Assembly (NCBI RefSeq): GCF_003143855.1
Contig: NZ_QFRK01000022.1
Span: forward strand, 62,001 to 126,000
Length of the DNA stretch: 64,000 nt
Source of the DNA: Streptomyces sp. NWU339
GTDB taxonomy: Bacteria; Actinomycetota; Actinomycetes; Streptomycetales; Streptomycetaceae
Direction: 5' to 3'
Below the pieces are notes generated by a model, which ran no database searches, had not been told where the DNA came from, and was given only the letters and a program-made list of their open reading frames with translations. A program made the position numbers and the translations under genes. Below are positions 43,022 through 52,598 of this stretch, one piece after another (positions within the stretch are counted from its first letter, which is position 1; every line of letters begins with the position of its first letter).

Positions 43022-46000
43022 CTACGACTTGAGCCGCTCGGCCAGCTCGGCGGCCGTCCAGTCGCTCGCGGGGCGGACCTCCCAGCCGGCCGCCGCGAAG
43101 GCCGCGTCCCGGTCCGCGGCCTCGTGGTCCGGTTCGCGGTCCACGGGGGCGGGGGTGCGGACGACGCCGACCTTCCGCGCGGGCCAGGCCAGTTCGGCCA
43201 TCCAGCCGTGGTCGTCGAGTTCGTAGCCGTCGACGGGGACGGGGGCGCCCATGCTGGTCAGCGCGACGGCCAGGAGCTGCAGCCCCGGCTCGTCCGGGTC
43301 CAGCAGTTCGAGCACCGACTCCCAGCCGCCGTGCGGCGACGGCCGGCTGTCCGCGACGGCCACCGCCGTGTCGTGGACGGTCGCCGCGACCGCCGTCGCA
43401 CTCTCCCTGGGATCCACGCGATCCCTGGGATCCACGAGATCCGCCGGTACGGCCGTCTCCCGGCCGCCGAGGGCACCGAGGTCGACGCGGGTCGAGGCCA
43501 GCCAGCCGCCGCCGCCCGTGACCGCGAGGGTGTCGACGGAGAAGGCGTCCAGCATGCCGGTGGTCAGCTGGACGCTGTCGCCGCCCCCCTGCTCCAGGAA
43601 CTGGAGCACGTTGCTCCAGTACAGCCAGCCCCGCCAGCGCGTCCGGTGGGTCCCGGTGTCCGCGACGGCCGCCGCGGAGTCGTCGAGGACGGTGGCGGCG
43701 GTCCAGGCGGGCGGCTTGTGCCGGCCGTCCGCCGCCGCCACGACCGGGCACCCGGAACCGTCGACCGCGGCGAGGACGCGCACCGGTCCGCCCGCGCCCC
43801 GCGGGGGCGTGCCGCGCAGCGCCGCCGCGAGCCGGACGCCCACCACGTCCTCGGCCACCGCCGCCGCGTGCGGCCGCGTCCCGGTCAGGCCGGCCACGAC
43901 GGCTTCGGCGCGGGCCAGCCACAACTCGGCGTCCGGGCGGCGGAGGTAGGAGAGCAGCAGGTCGGCCGGATTGACCCACACGTGCTCCGCCAGCTCGCCC
44001 GGCAGACCGCCGCGCACCTTGGCGTAGTAGTCGCGGGCCTGGCGCCGGGCCTGCTCGCCGTAGGGCAGCCACACCGGGTCCACCGGCCCGGCGGCACGGT
44101 GGCCGGTGTCCCGCACCCGGGTGCGCCACTCCTTGACGTCGTGGTACGTCAGCTGGAAGACGCGCAGCCCCTCGGCGCGCAGCCGGGTCCGCTTGGCGGC
44201 GTCGTCGGCCAGCCGGTTGTGCCGGGCGCCGGCGTGGAACTCGAAGCCGTCCAGGTACAGCGCCAGGCGCGGGCCGGGGGCGTCGAGGCGTTCGAAGAGG
44301 ACGTCGGGACGGGTGCCGTCCAGCACCCTCTGCTGCGAGACCCGCCAGCTCAGGGTGGTGCCGTCCGCGCCGGTCAGCCGCAGGTCCAGCGAGTAGGTGC
44401 CCGCCGTGGTGGTGTAGGCGTCGGCGCTGGCCCGCGCGTCGGGCTGGGCGGCCCACTCCTTGAGCGTGTCGATGAACATGACCTCCAGGTCGCTCTCGGC
44501 CTGGCGCTCCAGCGGGATGTGGTGCGTGGCGGCGACCGGTGAGGTCCTCCAGCTCTCGCCGCCCTCGCCGAGCAGTTCGTCGAGCATCTGCCGGACCTCG
44601 TTGCGGCTCACCCGGTCGTAGTCGCCCGCCGGTACGCGGCGCAGCAGGCAGCGGTGGCAGCCGTCCTGGCCCTTCTCCCGGCAGGGGCAGCCCTCGATGA
44701 CCCTGCGCGCCTCCAGCAGCACCTCGCGGAAGCCGTCCGCCGACGCCAGCCGGTGCAGGTAGCCGGTGCCGCCGGGCAGCCGGTCGTAGACGACGAGGAA
44801 GCGCCGGGGCCAGTCGGCGTCGCCGTGGTCGGGCATGGAGGCGGAGGCGATGTCGATGTGGTCGGGGTCGCCGCCGTACCGGGCGGCTATGCCGACGAAC
44901 AGGGCGGCGGTGAAGGACGCGAGGCGTTCCTTGGCGCGGGCGACGGACGCCGGGAGCAGGATGCGCACGGCCTCGGTGGTCAGCTCGTGGGCCAGCAGCA
45001 GCGGTACGTCCTGACCGGCCGCCCGCTCCTCACCCTCATGGCGCGCCTTGCGGCGCGGGCACCACAGCATGTGGTGGGCGCCGGCCCGCCCGCCCGCGGC
45101 GACGGCCAGCGAATCGGTGAGCGCGTCGCGCGGCTGGTCGACGACGGGACGCCCGTCCGCCGTCGCGCCCCCGCAACCGGTGCACACGTAGAAGGGGTTG
45201 AGGCGGACCTCCTCACCGGCGACCGGCACCGTACTGCTGCCGTCCTGCCGGTCCAGGCCCAGGTTCAGCGTCCGCACGACCGCGCGCCGGGTGAAGTCGA
45301 CGCCGAAGACGGCCGTCTCGTGCCGCCAGGAACCGGGCGCCAGATGCGCCGGGTCGACGTCGACGGTGGTGAGCATCGCGTAGCGGCGGCGGTCCCGCTC
45401 GTCCTTGTCGTCCCGGACCCGGGCGTCGTCCCGCTTGTCGCGGGCCAGGACCCGCTTGGGCTCCAGTACGTACTGCACGCAGCCGGCGTCGGCGATCTCC
45501 CGTCCGCCGCAGCGCGGGCACGGCGAGGTGTCCGCCTGGGCGTTCGCGGTCCGGGTGTAGCCGCAGGCCGGGCAGAGCCGCCACACCGACCAGGCGCGCC
45601 GCTCCGGGCCGCCGATGTCCAGGGCGCGCACGACGTGCCGGTAGCCGTTGACGTAGAAGCTGTTGCCGGGCGCGAGTTCGGTCAGGGAGAGCCTGCGGGA
45701 ACGCTCGTAGTCCCGCACCTCACTGCGGTACGTCTTCTTCCCGCCCGCCCCGGAGCCCGATCCGGAGCTCGTCCCTTCCGCGTCCTCCGCCCCCTCCGGG
45801 GCCCCGGGTTCCCCGGGGTTCTCCGTCCAGTAGAGCGTCGCCTCCAGCCGCGTCGTCGTGTCGACGAGGCTGTAGTTCGGCAGCAGCCCCAGGTCGACCA
45901 GGGCGCCGTGCGCGCTGGTCCGGCTCAGCTCGCGCAGCAGGTCGCCGGTGGCGCGCCGCTCGGCCAGCAACTGCCGGTACTCCCGGTCCTGTTCGGGGTC

Positions 46001-49000
46001 GGAGCGGACCAGGCCGTCCAGCGCCGTGTCGATGGCCGCGATCCGCCAGCGCAGTTCCTCCCGCCGCGACGTCCAGTCCTCCTCCGCCTCCTGCAACGCC
46101 CGTACGACCCCGCCGGTCGCGTACGCGCGCAGTTCTCCGGCGGCGTGCTCGGAGACCCCGGCGCCGTCCGCCCGGCCGAGGGGGAACAGCGACAGGAACT
46201 CCTCGGCCAGGCGCGCGCCGTGGGTGAGCGCGGCGTCCGCGAGGTCCTGGCACCAGCCGGTGGTGCCGAAGAGCGCCGACACCAGGCGCGGCGCGGGCTG
46301 CAGCCGCTCCCCGTCGGCCGTGGTGAGGGCTCCCCGGGCGGCCAGGTCGAGCAGGTGGGCCGTGTACTGGCGGCGCAGGATCTCCACCGCGGACAGGTAG
46401 CAGCCCGGCGGCACGATGTCCCCGTCGATCATCTCGCCGGGCTCGTCGAGGTAGTACAGGTCGCGGGCGCGCCGCCCGCCGAAGGCGACCACCAGGGCGT
46501 TGCCGGTGCGGCGCCCGGCCCGGCCCGCCCGCTGCACGTAGTTGGCCGGTCCCTTGGGCAGGGAGCCCAGCAGTACGGCCGACAGGTCGCCGATGTCGAT
46601 GCCGAGTTCCAGTGTCGGCGTGCAGGACAGCACGTTGGGGTCGGTGTAGTGGGTGCCCTGCCGGAAGGTCCGCTCGACCCGCTCGCGCTGCGGGCGGGTC
46701 AGCATGCCCGTGTGTTCGGCGGTGACCACGCGGAAGGTGCCGCCGGTCAGGTACAGGCGCCGGTAGTAGTCGTTGCGGTAGTCGCGTTCCCGGGTGCCGC
46801 CGAAGCCGCCCGAGGTGCCGGTGACGCTCACGGACGGCTCGGTCTGCGGCGGCAGCAGCGTGCCCCGGCAGCGGTAGCGCGGGCACGGGTGCCCGTACCA
46901 GCGGGTGCGCCGCTCGGGCGGCACGACCTGCTCCCACCCGCAGTCCGCGCAGCCGACGTACGCCTTGTTGACCAGGGCGTCGTCGAGCAGCCGCACCTCG
47001 ATGTGGCCCGGCTGCAGGCCGTAGACCCGGGTGGTGCGGTCCTGCGCGGTGCGCACCGCGAGGACGTGTTCCTCCGCCAGCGCGGGCAGCAGCCGCCGCA
47101 GGTACTCGTTCGCCCCGGCCGCATCCAGGCCGAGGCAGCGCCGGGTCCAGTCCTGGTACCAGCCGAGCCGGCCGGTGGCCGTGTCGAACGTGGACCGCTC
47201 CTTGGGCGCGTCCAGCAGGAACCGGGGTGCCGCCACCCCGTCGGGGAAGGCGGGCATGCCGTCCGGTCGGCCGCCCCAGATCTTGAACCGGGTGACCCCG
47301 GCGTCCCGCATCCAGGGTTCCAGCCACCGGTGCCGCACCCCGCCGCGCATGCGCACCCGCTCCAGCAGGCCGCGCACGAAGGCGAGGTACCGCTCCGGCG
47401 TCGGCAGCCCACCGGTCGCGACGAGCTGACCGGGCAGGGACAGGTGCAGGTCGCGGGCGAGCGCGGTGAGACGGTCCGGGTCCGGCACGACGACCTCGGC
47501 CGTGACCGTCCGCGTGAGTTCCAGGGTGCGGCCCTGGCGCGAGCGCAGACCGAACTCCATGACGGTGGCGAACGCGAGCCGTTCACCGATGAGTTTCCAC
47601 GTCGGGGCGTCGCCCGTGCCCCGCCCCGACAGCACCCGGTCCACGCCCGGCTCGTCGTGCAGGTCGGGCGGCACCACCGCGGCCAGCGCCTCGGGGTCGT
47701 CGACCGAGTCGAGCACGTTGCCGATCAGGTCGTTGAGCGCCAGCGGTTCGGGGGAGGCGTCGAGGGTGTGCGCGAGCAGGGACCGCAGCGAGAACTTGTA
47801 CGAGGCGTTGGCGACGTAGCCCGCGCGGTGCGCGGCGTCCTGCGTGGAGTCGTTGAACAGCAGCGTCTTGCGTTCCTCCGGGACGAGCGCGATGTCGCCC
47901 CCGGTGAACAGCTGCGTGACCGTGGCCGAGGCGAGCGCCGGCAGCGAGGTGCCGAGGAAGCGGATGCCGTTGTCGGTGGTGCAGGCCGGGCAGCGGTCGT
48001 CGAGGGCCGCCCGGTCCGCCGACTTCCGGTCGGTGACGGCCAGCGCGAACCAGCCGTCCTGGAGCTCGTCGCGGTCCGCCGCCGTGGGCAGCCGGTAGGT
48101 GCCCTGCGCCCCGTCGAGCACCACGACGGACAGCGGGTCGAAACCGCTCGCGGACACCGGCCGGGCGCCGGTCAGCGCGTCCAGCGCCTCGTCCCGCTCG
48201 GCGGCCGTGGCGGCGATGAAGTACCGGATGCGCCGCTTGTCCCGGCCCAGTCCGGCCCGCCACACCTTGTCCTGCGCCATGACGAGCCGCTGCGGGTCGG
48301 CCTCCGGGGACAGCGCGGCCCACCCGGACCGCCCGCAGTGGCGGCAGTAGACGGCCGGCAGGTGCACGGAGGACGGCCGCACCGTGGTGTCCGATCCCGG
48401 CGGAACCTCCGCCCGGCGCGCGTCACCGGACGGCCAGGTCCCCGAGGACCGTGCGTCGTCCTCCCCGGGCGCCGCGGCCAGGGCGGCCCGGCGGGCGGCG
48501 GTGCGGTCGTCCTCGTACCAGCGGAACTCCGGGAGGGGCCCGACCCCGCGCAGCACCCGCGTGACCGGCCGCACCCACAGGTGCGCCTCGACGTGCAGCA
48601 GCGGCCGGGGCCGCCTCTCGTCCGACTCGGGGTCCCGGGCGGCCGACAGCAGCGCGATGAACCGCCCCAGCGCCTGGAGCACCAGCCGCGGGTTCTCCCG
48701 GGCGGTCCGCGCCCACGCGTACCCGAACTCGCTCATCCGGCCCCGTAGTTCCCACTCGCCGAGCGGCTCGCCGCTCAGCAGCGCCAGCGCGGCGCCCGTG
48801 AAGTGGTGCCGCCGCAGCAGCCGGCCCAGCCGGAACGGGTCGAGCCCGCGCCGCCCCAGCAGCTTCTCGGCCAGCCCGTCCAGGTCCAGTAGATCGGGCC
48901 GGGCCTCCACCCCGGGGCCGCCGGAGCACTCGACGACCTCCCGGGGGTTCGGCGGGTCGGGCAGCTCGTAGTCCACCTCGCCGGTGAACTGCTCCGGCGA

Positions 49001-49912
49001 CATGCGCTCCTCGCCGATCACGGAGTCCGGCGCGAACGGCATCCCGAAGACCTGCTCGGCGACCTCGAGGATGCCGCCGCCCCGGCGCGCCTCACCGCCG
49101 CCCGCGCCCAGCGTCGCCGAGGTCGCCACGGGACAGATCGACCCCAGGGGCCGTCCCGGCGCGCTGCGCCCGGTGGCCGCGGCGAGCCGCCGCAGCAGCA
49201 TCGCCACGTCCGTGCCCTGCGCGCCGTCGTAGGTGTGGAACTCGTCCAGCACCACGTACGCGATCTCCGCGTCCTCCCACAACGGCCGGTCCTCGCCGCG
49301 CTGGAGGAGCAGGTCGAGCATCTTGTAGTTGGTGATCAGCACGTCCGGCGGCGACTGGCGCATCTCCTCGCGCCGGGTCAGCACCCGCCGGAAGTCGGTG
49401 TCCGGCCGGTCGCCGATGTAGAGGCCCGCGGTGACCTGCGCGAGGTCCGGCTCCGCCAGGTACTCGCCGATGCGGCCGGCCTGGTCGGTGGCGAGCGCGT
49501 TCATCGGGTACAGCAGCACGGCCTTGACCCCGCGCCGGCCGCGCGCCTTCTCCCGCCGGCAGTGGTCGAGCACCGGCACCAGGAACGACTCGGTCTTCCC
49601 GGACCCGGTCCCCGTCGTGATCAGCGTCGGCCGGGCCGGCCCGCGCAGCGTGCTCAGCCGCTCCCACGCCTTCGCCTGGTGCCGGTACGGCGGGAACCCC
49701 GGACGCCACTCCAGATGGTCCCGCCACCCGTCACCGGCCTTGTGGAACGGCGTCCTGATCCGCAGGTACGGCCCCCGGAAGATCCCCGTCTCCGGATGCC
49801 CGAGGAACCGCTCCAGGGCGAGCCGGGTGTCCGCGTCGGACAGGGCGTACGTCGTCGTGAGGTACTGCGTCAGACTGCCGCGGACCTGAGCGGCGGCCAG
49901 GGTGGGCCTCAC
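43022..49912 (-). CDS. Giant DEAD/DEAH-type SF2 helicase with DUF1998-like zinc region and C-terminal nuclease-like domain
   Basis: A 2296-residue protein. The SF2 helicase core opens with a Q-like PPYRHQAKAW near 75-83, Walker A TGTGSGKTESF at 100-110, YPMNALATDQ, NYKMLDLLL and motif II DEFH at 223-226; the second RecA lobe ends with YVQRAGRAGRRTGNAL. Multiple zinc-ribbon-like clusters are visible: CRHCGRSG, CPACTTDNG, CADCGW, CPACGYTR with CPRCGG, and CPCREKGQDGCHRC typical of DUF1998. From about 1815 to 1930 the order RPDVLFERL (Asp1870), LALYLDGFEFH (Asp1888, His1893), AAKRTRLRAEGLRVFQLTYHDV resembles DUF559/Vsr-type PD-(D/E)xK nucleases. GTG 49912 has AAGGAG upstream. Architecture recalls DruE and DISARM helicases. 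Confidence 0.88.
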   Translation of the reverse strand: MRPTLAAAQVRGSLTQYLTTTYALSDADTRLALERFLGHPETGIFRGPYLRIRTPFHKAGDGWRDHLEWRPGFPPYRHQAKAWERLSTLRGPARPTLITTGTGSGKTESFLVPVLDHCRREKARGRRGVKAVLLYPMNALATDQAGRIGEYLAEPDLAQVTAGLYIGDRPDTDFRRVLTRREEMRQSPPDVLITNYKMLDLLLQRGEDRPLWEDAEIAYVVLDEFHTYDGAQGTDVAMLLRRLAAATGRSAPGRPLGSICPVATSATLGAGGGEARRGGGILEVAEQVFGMPFAPDSVIGEERMSPEQFTGEVDYELPDPPNPREVVECSGGPGVEARPDLLDLDGLAEKLLGRRGLDPFRLGRLLRRHHFTGAALALLSGEPLGEWELRGRMSEFGYAWARTARENPRLVLQALGRFIALLSAARDPESDERRPRPLLHVEAHLWVRPVTRVLRGVGPLPEFRWYEDDRTAARRAALAAAPGEDDARSSGTWPSGDARRAEVPPGSDTTVRPSSVHLPAVYCRHCGRSGWAALSPEADPQRLVMAQDKVWRAGLGRDKRRIRYFIAATAAERDEALDALTGARPVSASGFDPLSVVVLDGAQGTYRLPTAADRDELQDGWFALAVTDRKSADRAALDDRCPACTTDNGIRFLGTSLPALASATVTQLFTGGDIALVPEERKTLLFNDSTQDAAHRAGYVANASYKFSLRSLLAHTLDASPEPLALNDLIGNVLDSVDDPEALAAVVPPDLHDEPGVDRVLSGRGTGDAPTWKLIGERLAFATVMEFGLRSRQGRTLELTRTVTAEVVVPDPDRLTALARDLHLSLPGQLVATGGLPTPERYLAFVRGLLERVRMRGGVRHRWLEPWMRDAGVTRFKIWGGRPDGMPAFPDGVAAPRFLLDAPKERSTFDTATGRLGWYQDWTRRCLGLDAAGANEYLRRLLPALAEEHVLAVRTAQDRTTRVYGLQPGHIEVRLLDDALVNKAYVGCADCGWEQVVPPERRTRWYGHPCPRYRCRGTLLPPQTEPSVSVTGTSGGFGGTRERDYRNDYYRRLYLTGGTFRVVTAEHTGMLTRPQRERVERTFRQGTHYTDPNVLSCTPTLELGIDIGDLSAVLLGSLPKGPANYVQRAGRAGRRTGNALVVAFGGRRARDLYYLDEPGEMIDGDIVPPGCYLSAVEILRRQYTAHLLDLAARGALTTADGERLQPAPRLVSALFGTTGWCQDLADAALTHGARLAEEFLSLFPLGRADGAGVSEHAAGELRAYATGGVVRALQEAEEDWTSRREELRWRIAAIDTALDGLVRSDPEQDREYRQLLAERRATGDLLRELSRTSAHGALVDLGLLPNYSLVDTTTRLEATLYWTENPGEPGAPEGAEDAEGTSSGSGSGAGGKKTYRSEVRDYERSRRLSLTELAPGNSFYVNGYRHVVRALDIGGPERRAWSVWRLCPACGYTRTANAQADTSPCPRCGGREIADAGCVQYVLEPKRVLARDKRDDARVRDDKDERDRRRYAMLTTVDVDPAHLAPGSWRHETAVFGVDFTRRAVVRTLNLGLDRQDGSSTVPVAGEEVRLNPFYVCTGCGGATADGRPVVDQPRDALTDSLAVAAGGRAGAHHMLWCPRRKARHEGEERAAGQDVPLLLAHELTTEAVRILLPASVARAKERLASFTAALFVGIAARYGGDPDHIDIASASMPDHGDADWPRRFLVVYDRLPGGTGYLHRLASADGFREVLLEARRVIEGCPCREKGQDGCHRCLLRRVPAGDYDRVSRNEVRQMLDELLGEGGESWRTSPVAATHHIPLERQAESDLEVMFIDTLKEWAAQPDARASADAYTTTAGTYSLDLRLTGADGTTLSWRVSQQRVLDGTRPDVLFERLDAPGPRLALYLDGFEFHAGARHNRLADDAAKRTRLRAEGLRVFQLTYHDVKEWRTRVRDTGHRAAGPVDPVWLPYGEQARRQARDYYAKVRGGLPGELAEHVWVNPADLLLSYLRRPDAELWLARAEAVVAGLTGTRPHAAAVAEDVVGVRLAAALRGTPPRGAGGPVRVLAAVDGSGCPVVAAADGRHKPPAWTAATVLDDSAAAVADTGTHRTRWRGWLYWSNVLQFLEQGGGDSVQLTTGMLDAFSVDTLAVTGGGGWLASTRVDLGALGGRETAVPADLVDPRDRVDPRESATAVAATVHDTAVAVADSRPSPHGGWESVLELLDPDEPGLQLLAVALTSMGAPVPVDGYELDDHGWMAELAWPARKVGVVRTPAPVDREPDHEAADRDAAFAAAGWEVRPASDWTAAELAERLKS
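43404..43439. repeat. 18-bp in-frame tandem duplication in the giant helicase gene
   Basis: Two adjacent 18-nt copies (TCCCTGGGATCCACGCGA, then the same with one change) encode a repeated six-residue unit around RDRVDP. The repeat preserves frame and lies in a non-motif region near the C-terminus. Confidence 0.75.
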
Positions 49913-50387
49913 GGCTGCTCCTTCTCCCGGTGATCGTCCGGGTCAACCGTATAGCGGACATCTGACACGGTCTGCCCCCTTCCCGGATCACCCGGTCCAC
50001 GGCCCGGCCGGACAGGAGCTTCACCTCTTCCCACCTCCGGCCCCCACGCCGACTCGGCCTGACATCAGCCAGGTCGGAAACAGCTCACGGTCTTCGACCA
50101 GGGCTGCCCTTGGAAGTGGTCGTTGCGTTCCGCGCGGATCACGGAGGCCAGGGTCCTTGAGCGGGCCGCGCCGATGCCGAGGCGATCGCGGAGGGTCTTC
50201 GCAGGGCTGCGGCGCGATCCCCACCCCTCACACACGAGCCGTCCGGCGCGGCCCACGGCGCGCTCCCCCTGGCCCCGGCAACCGACATCCCCCAGTTGTG
50301 CCCACCCCATGGATACGGGTCAGGGGCCCGCAGCGAGAGCTGCTGGGCCCCTGACCCGTAGTGGGGTCCGCCCCCGACCTCGGGGAG
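49913..50387. other. Spacer between defence-type helicase and monooxygenase genes
   Basis: A 475-bp gap holding the giant helicase promoter region (a short AT-rich patch near 49945-49965) and the monooxygenase terminator at 50315-50359. The minus-strand stretch around 50070-50210 has fair codon bias but a nondescript translation. Nothing else is supported. Confidence 0.45.
50315..50359 (-). terminator. Terminator of the flavin monooxygenase gene
   Basis: A 15-bp perfect stem (ACGGGTCAGGGGCCC with GGGCCCCTGACCCGT) continued by an inner CAGC/GCTG helix and GAGA loop, 28 nt past the stop of the leftward gene. Confidence 0.85.
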
Positions 50388-51779
50388 TTACGCCGCTGCG
50401 CTGAACTCGGCGTTCTGCCGGGTCTTGGCGGGGTCTTCGGCGAGGTAGCGCTCGATCGAGTCGTCGAGTTCTTCGAGCCACGGTGTGTGGTGCTCGGCGG
50501 CCAGGGTTCCCGTCATGACCGAGCGGTAGACACGGTCGCGGTAGCCCATGATGTCGGCCTTCTTGTCGCGCTTCCACGCGAGGAAGATCTCGACGACCCG
50601 GTCGAGGTCGAACTCGGGGTAGTCCGTCTGCCGCAGCAGATCACGCACGTAGTCGGCCTGGAAGCGGAGCTCTTCGGCGTCCGAGGAAAGCTTCTCGAAA
50701 CGTTCCCGCCACTCGGCGATGGACGCGGAGCGTTCGGTCTCCGACGGCAGCTCGGCGCGGCCCAGGATGAGGTCGCGTACGTACCAGGCCTGCGCGTCGA
50801 ACATGTTGAAGGTGAACCACTGGTCCTGCGCGCCGAGGTAGGCCAGACGCGGGTTGTCCTGCCACACGACACCGCGGTAAAGGCCGTCCGGGTACACGTT
50901 GTTCGGGGAGTTCAGCGCGAGCTCGTCGGGCAGGAACGGGTACTTGTGCAGGTAGCCGGTGCACAGGATGACGGCGTCGATGTGCTTCGAGGTGCCGTCG
51001 GCGAAGTGGACCGTGTTGCCCTCGATGCGCTTGATGAGGGGGCGTTCCTCGAAGCCCTCGGGCCAGTCGTAGCCCATCGGCGCGGAACGATAGCTCGCCG
51101 TCACCGAGCGTGCGCCCATCTTGAACGCCTGGCTGCCGATGTCCTCGGCCGAGTAGCTGGAGCCGACGACGAGGACGTCCTGCCCCTTGAAGGCTTCCGC
51201 GCCGCGGAAGTCGTGCGCGTGGGCGATGTGCCCGGGGAAGGTCTCGATGCCGGGGAATTGCGGCATGTTGGGGAAAGCGAAGTGACCGCTGGCGACGACC
51301 ACATGGTCGAACTCCTCGGTCGTCGTTTCTCCGGTGGGGAGATTCTCGACCGTGAGCGTGAAGACCTCACGCTCGGCGTCGTATTCCGTCCAGCGCACGA
51401 CGGTCTGGAAACGGATGAAATCGCGCACGTTCGTCTTCTTCAGCCGGGCGGCGATGTAGTCCCACAGAACCGGGCGCGGCGGGTATGAGGAGACGGCGCG
51501 ACCGAAGTGCTCGTCGAAGGTGTAATCAGCGAACTCCAGCGCTTCCTTCGGAGCATTCGACCACAGATTGCGGTACATGCTCGAGTGCACGGGCTCGCCG
51601 TACTCGTCGAGTCCGGTGCGCCAGGTGAAGTTCCACTGGCCACCCCAGTCGGTCTGTTTCTCAAAACAGACGATCTCGGGGATGTCAGCCCCCGCGCGCG
51701 CTGCGGTCTCAAAAGCCCGCAGCTGAGCCATGCCCGAGGGGCCGGCACCGATAATCGCTACTCTTTTTCTGTTCGTCAC
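50388..51779 (-). CDS. Flavin-containing monooxygenase, trimethylamine monooxygenase-like
   Basis: A 463-residue class B flavin monooxygenase. The FAD site GAGPSG is at 11-16, the FMO-identifying motif is FPGHIAHAHDF, and the NADPH site VVGSSYSAEDIG follows. Regions resembling bacterial Tmm are TDWGGQWNFTWRTGLDEYGEPVHSSMYRNLW and the end LLRQTDYPEFDLDRVVEIFLAWKRDKKADIMGYRD (read here as motifs, not as a full stretch). It would oxidise trimethylamine or another soft nucleophile to its oxide. GTG 51779 with AAGGGA upstream gives the expected start of the Rossmann fold. AT content is a little higher than around it, and no transporter or TMAO gene is adjacent. Confidence 0.88.
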   Translation of the reverse strand: MTNRKRVAIIGAGPSGMAQLRAFETAARAGADIPEIVCFEKQTDWGGQWNFTWRTGLDEYGEPVHSSMYRNLWSNAPKEALEFADYTFDEHFGRAVSSYPPRPVLWDYIAARLKKTNVRDFIRFQTVVRWTEYDAEREVFTLTVENLPTGETTTEEFDHVVVASGHFAFPNMPQFPGIETFPGHIAHAHDFRGAEAFKGQDVLVVGSSYSAEDIGSQAFKMGARSVTASYRSAPMGYDWPEGFEERPLIKRIEGNTVHFADGTSKHIDAVILCTGYLHKYPFLPDELALNSPNNVYPDGLYRGVVWQDNPRLAYLGAQDQWFTFNMFDAQAWYVRDLILGRAELPSETERSASIAEWRERFEKLSSDAEELRFQADYVRDLLRQTDYPEFDLDRVVEIFLAWKRDKKADIMGYRDRVYRSVMTGTLAAEHHTPWLEELDDSIERYLAEDPAKTRQNAEFSAAA

Positions 51780-52290
51780 GTATGTCCCTTTATTTTCGCC
51801 ATGCGGCCCCGTTCCCACCCTTACGGGCAGGGCGGAGCCATCCGGTCGCCAGAGTCCGCACGTATCGACCGGTTCAGAGAGACGGATTTCTTTTGACCGT
51901 AGCAGGATTGGCTCAGTTGCGCTAATTTGCTGTCGCAATCAACGGCGTCGACCCGTCGGAAGTGCGGGCCGCGACAGCCGGTCCGGCCGTGCGGCCACAG
52001 GTCGACATCGAGCCCCACTCTCGGCGGATGAGCTGCGGTTTCGTCACCTCGTCGGGTGCGACGGGGGGTCGTCCCCCGGGCTGGCCGCGAAGGTCGTCGC
52101 CCTGCATGTTTTCACCCTTTGAACTTCACGTCGGCAACGCAGCGGAAAGGGTGGAGGGCGCCCTGGCGGAAATGTGCCCGACCGCATCTCCTTCCCGGTC
52201 TGCGCAATCTCATTCCTCCGAGACGCAGAAGGAAGCGGATCCGCAATCTGGTTCTCCGTCTTGTCCGAGTGGAGGTGTGTCGGGGGCGCC
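51780..52290. other. Upstream region of the monooxygenase gene
   Basis: About 510 bp without a convincing gene. AT-richer segments at 51880-51945 probably contain the leftward promoter, including a short dyad TTGCG-N12-CGCAA at 51916-51937. Plus-strand frames are unlike proteins. Confidence 0.45.
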
Positions 52291-52525
52291 TCAGCGATCG
52301 GCCTGCCTGCCTCGGGCCGTCGCCTGCCGGAGGCGGGTGGTGGCGAGGTCGACGAGGGTGCGGGTGGCCCGGCTGAGGGTGGTGTCGCGGCGGTGCACGA
52401 TGGCGAAGTGGTCGTAGCGTCCCGGCCGCGGCGGGGCGGAGTGGAGCCGGTCCGGCGGCGACGCGGTCGATCGGCAGGAGTGTGCCGTTGCCGAACCCGG
52501 CCGCGAGGGACACGGTGCTCGGTCC
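52291..52525 (-). pseudogene. Remnant of a LysR-type regulator C-terminus
   Basis: On the minus strand a frame reads SLAAGFGNGTLLPIDRVAAG, a typical late LysR effector-domain segment, and a second frame continues with RPGRYDHFAIVHRRDTTLSRATRTLVDLA and stops at 52291. The two halves together look like the last 70 residues of a LysR-type regulator, joined across a frameshift around 52430. The N-terminal DNA-binding domain is absent. It is probably decayed. Confidence 0.4.
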
Positions 52526-52598
52526 GCGCCCGCGCCGGACGCCGTCCGCGGCTCCCTGGCCCGTTCCGGGCGCGGCCGCACGTCGTGCGGGAAGAGTC

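Noticed and set aside
50065..50310. Minus-strand frame with SPAKTLRDRLGIGAARSRTLASVIRAERN
   Set aside because: Somewhat protein-like, but no recognisable family, no ribosome binding site and an unconvincing N-terminus. Possibly a relic, not enough to annotate.
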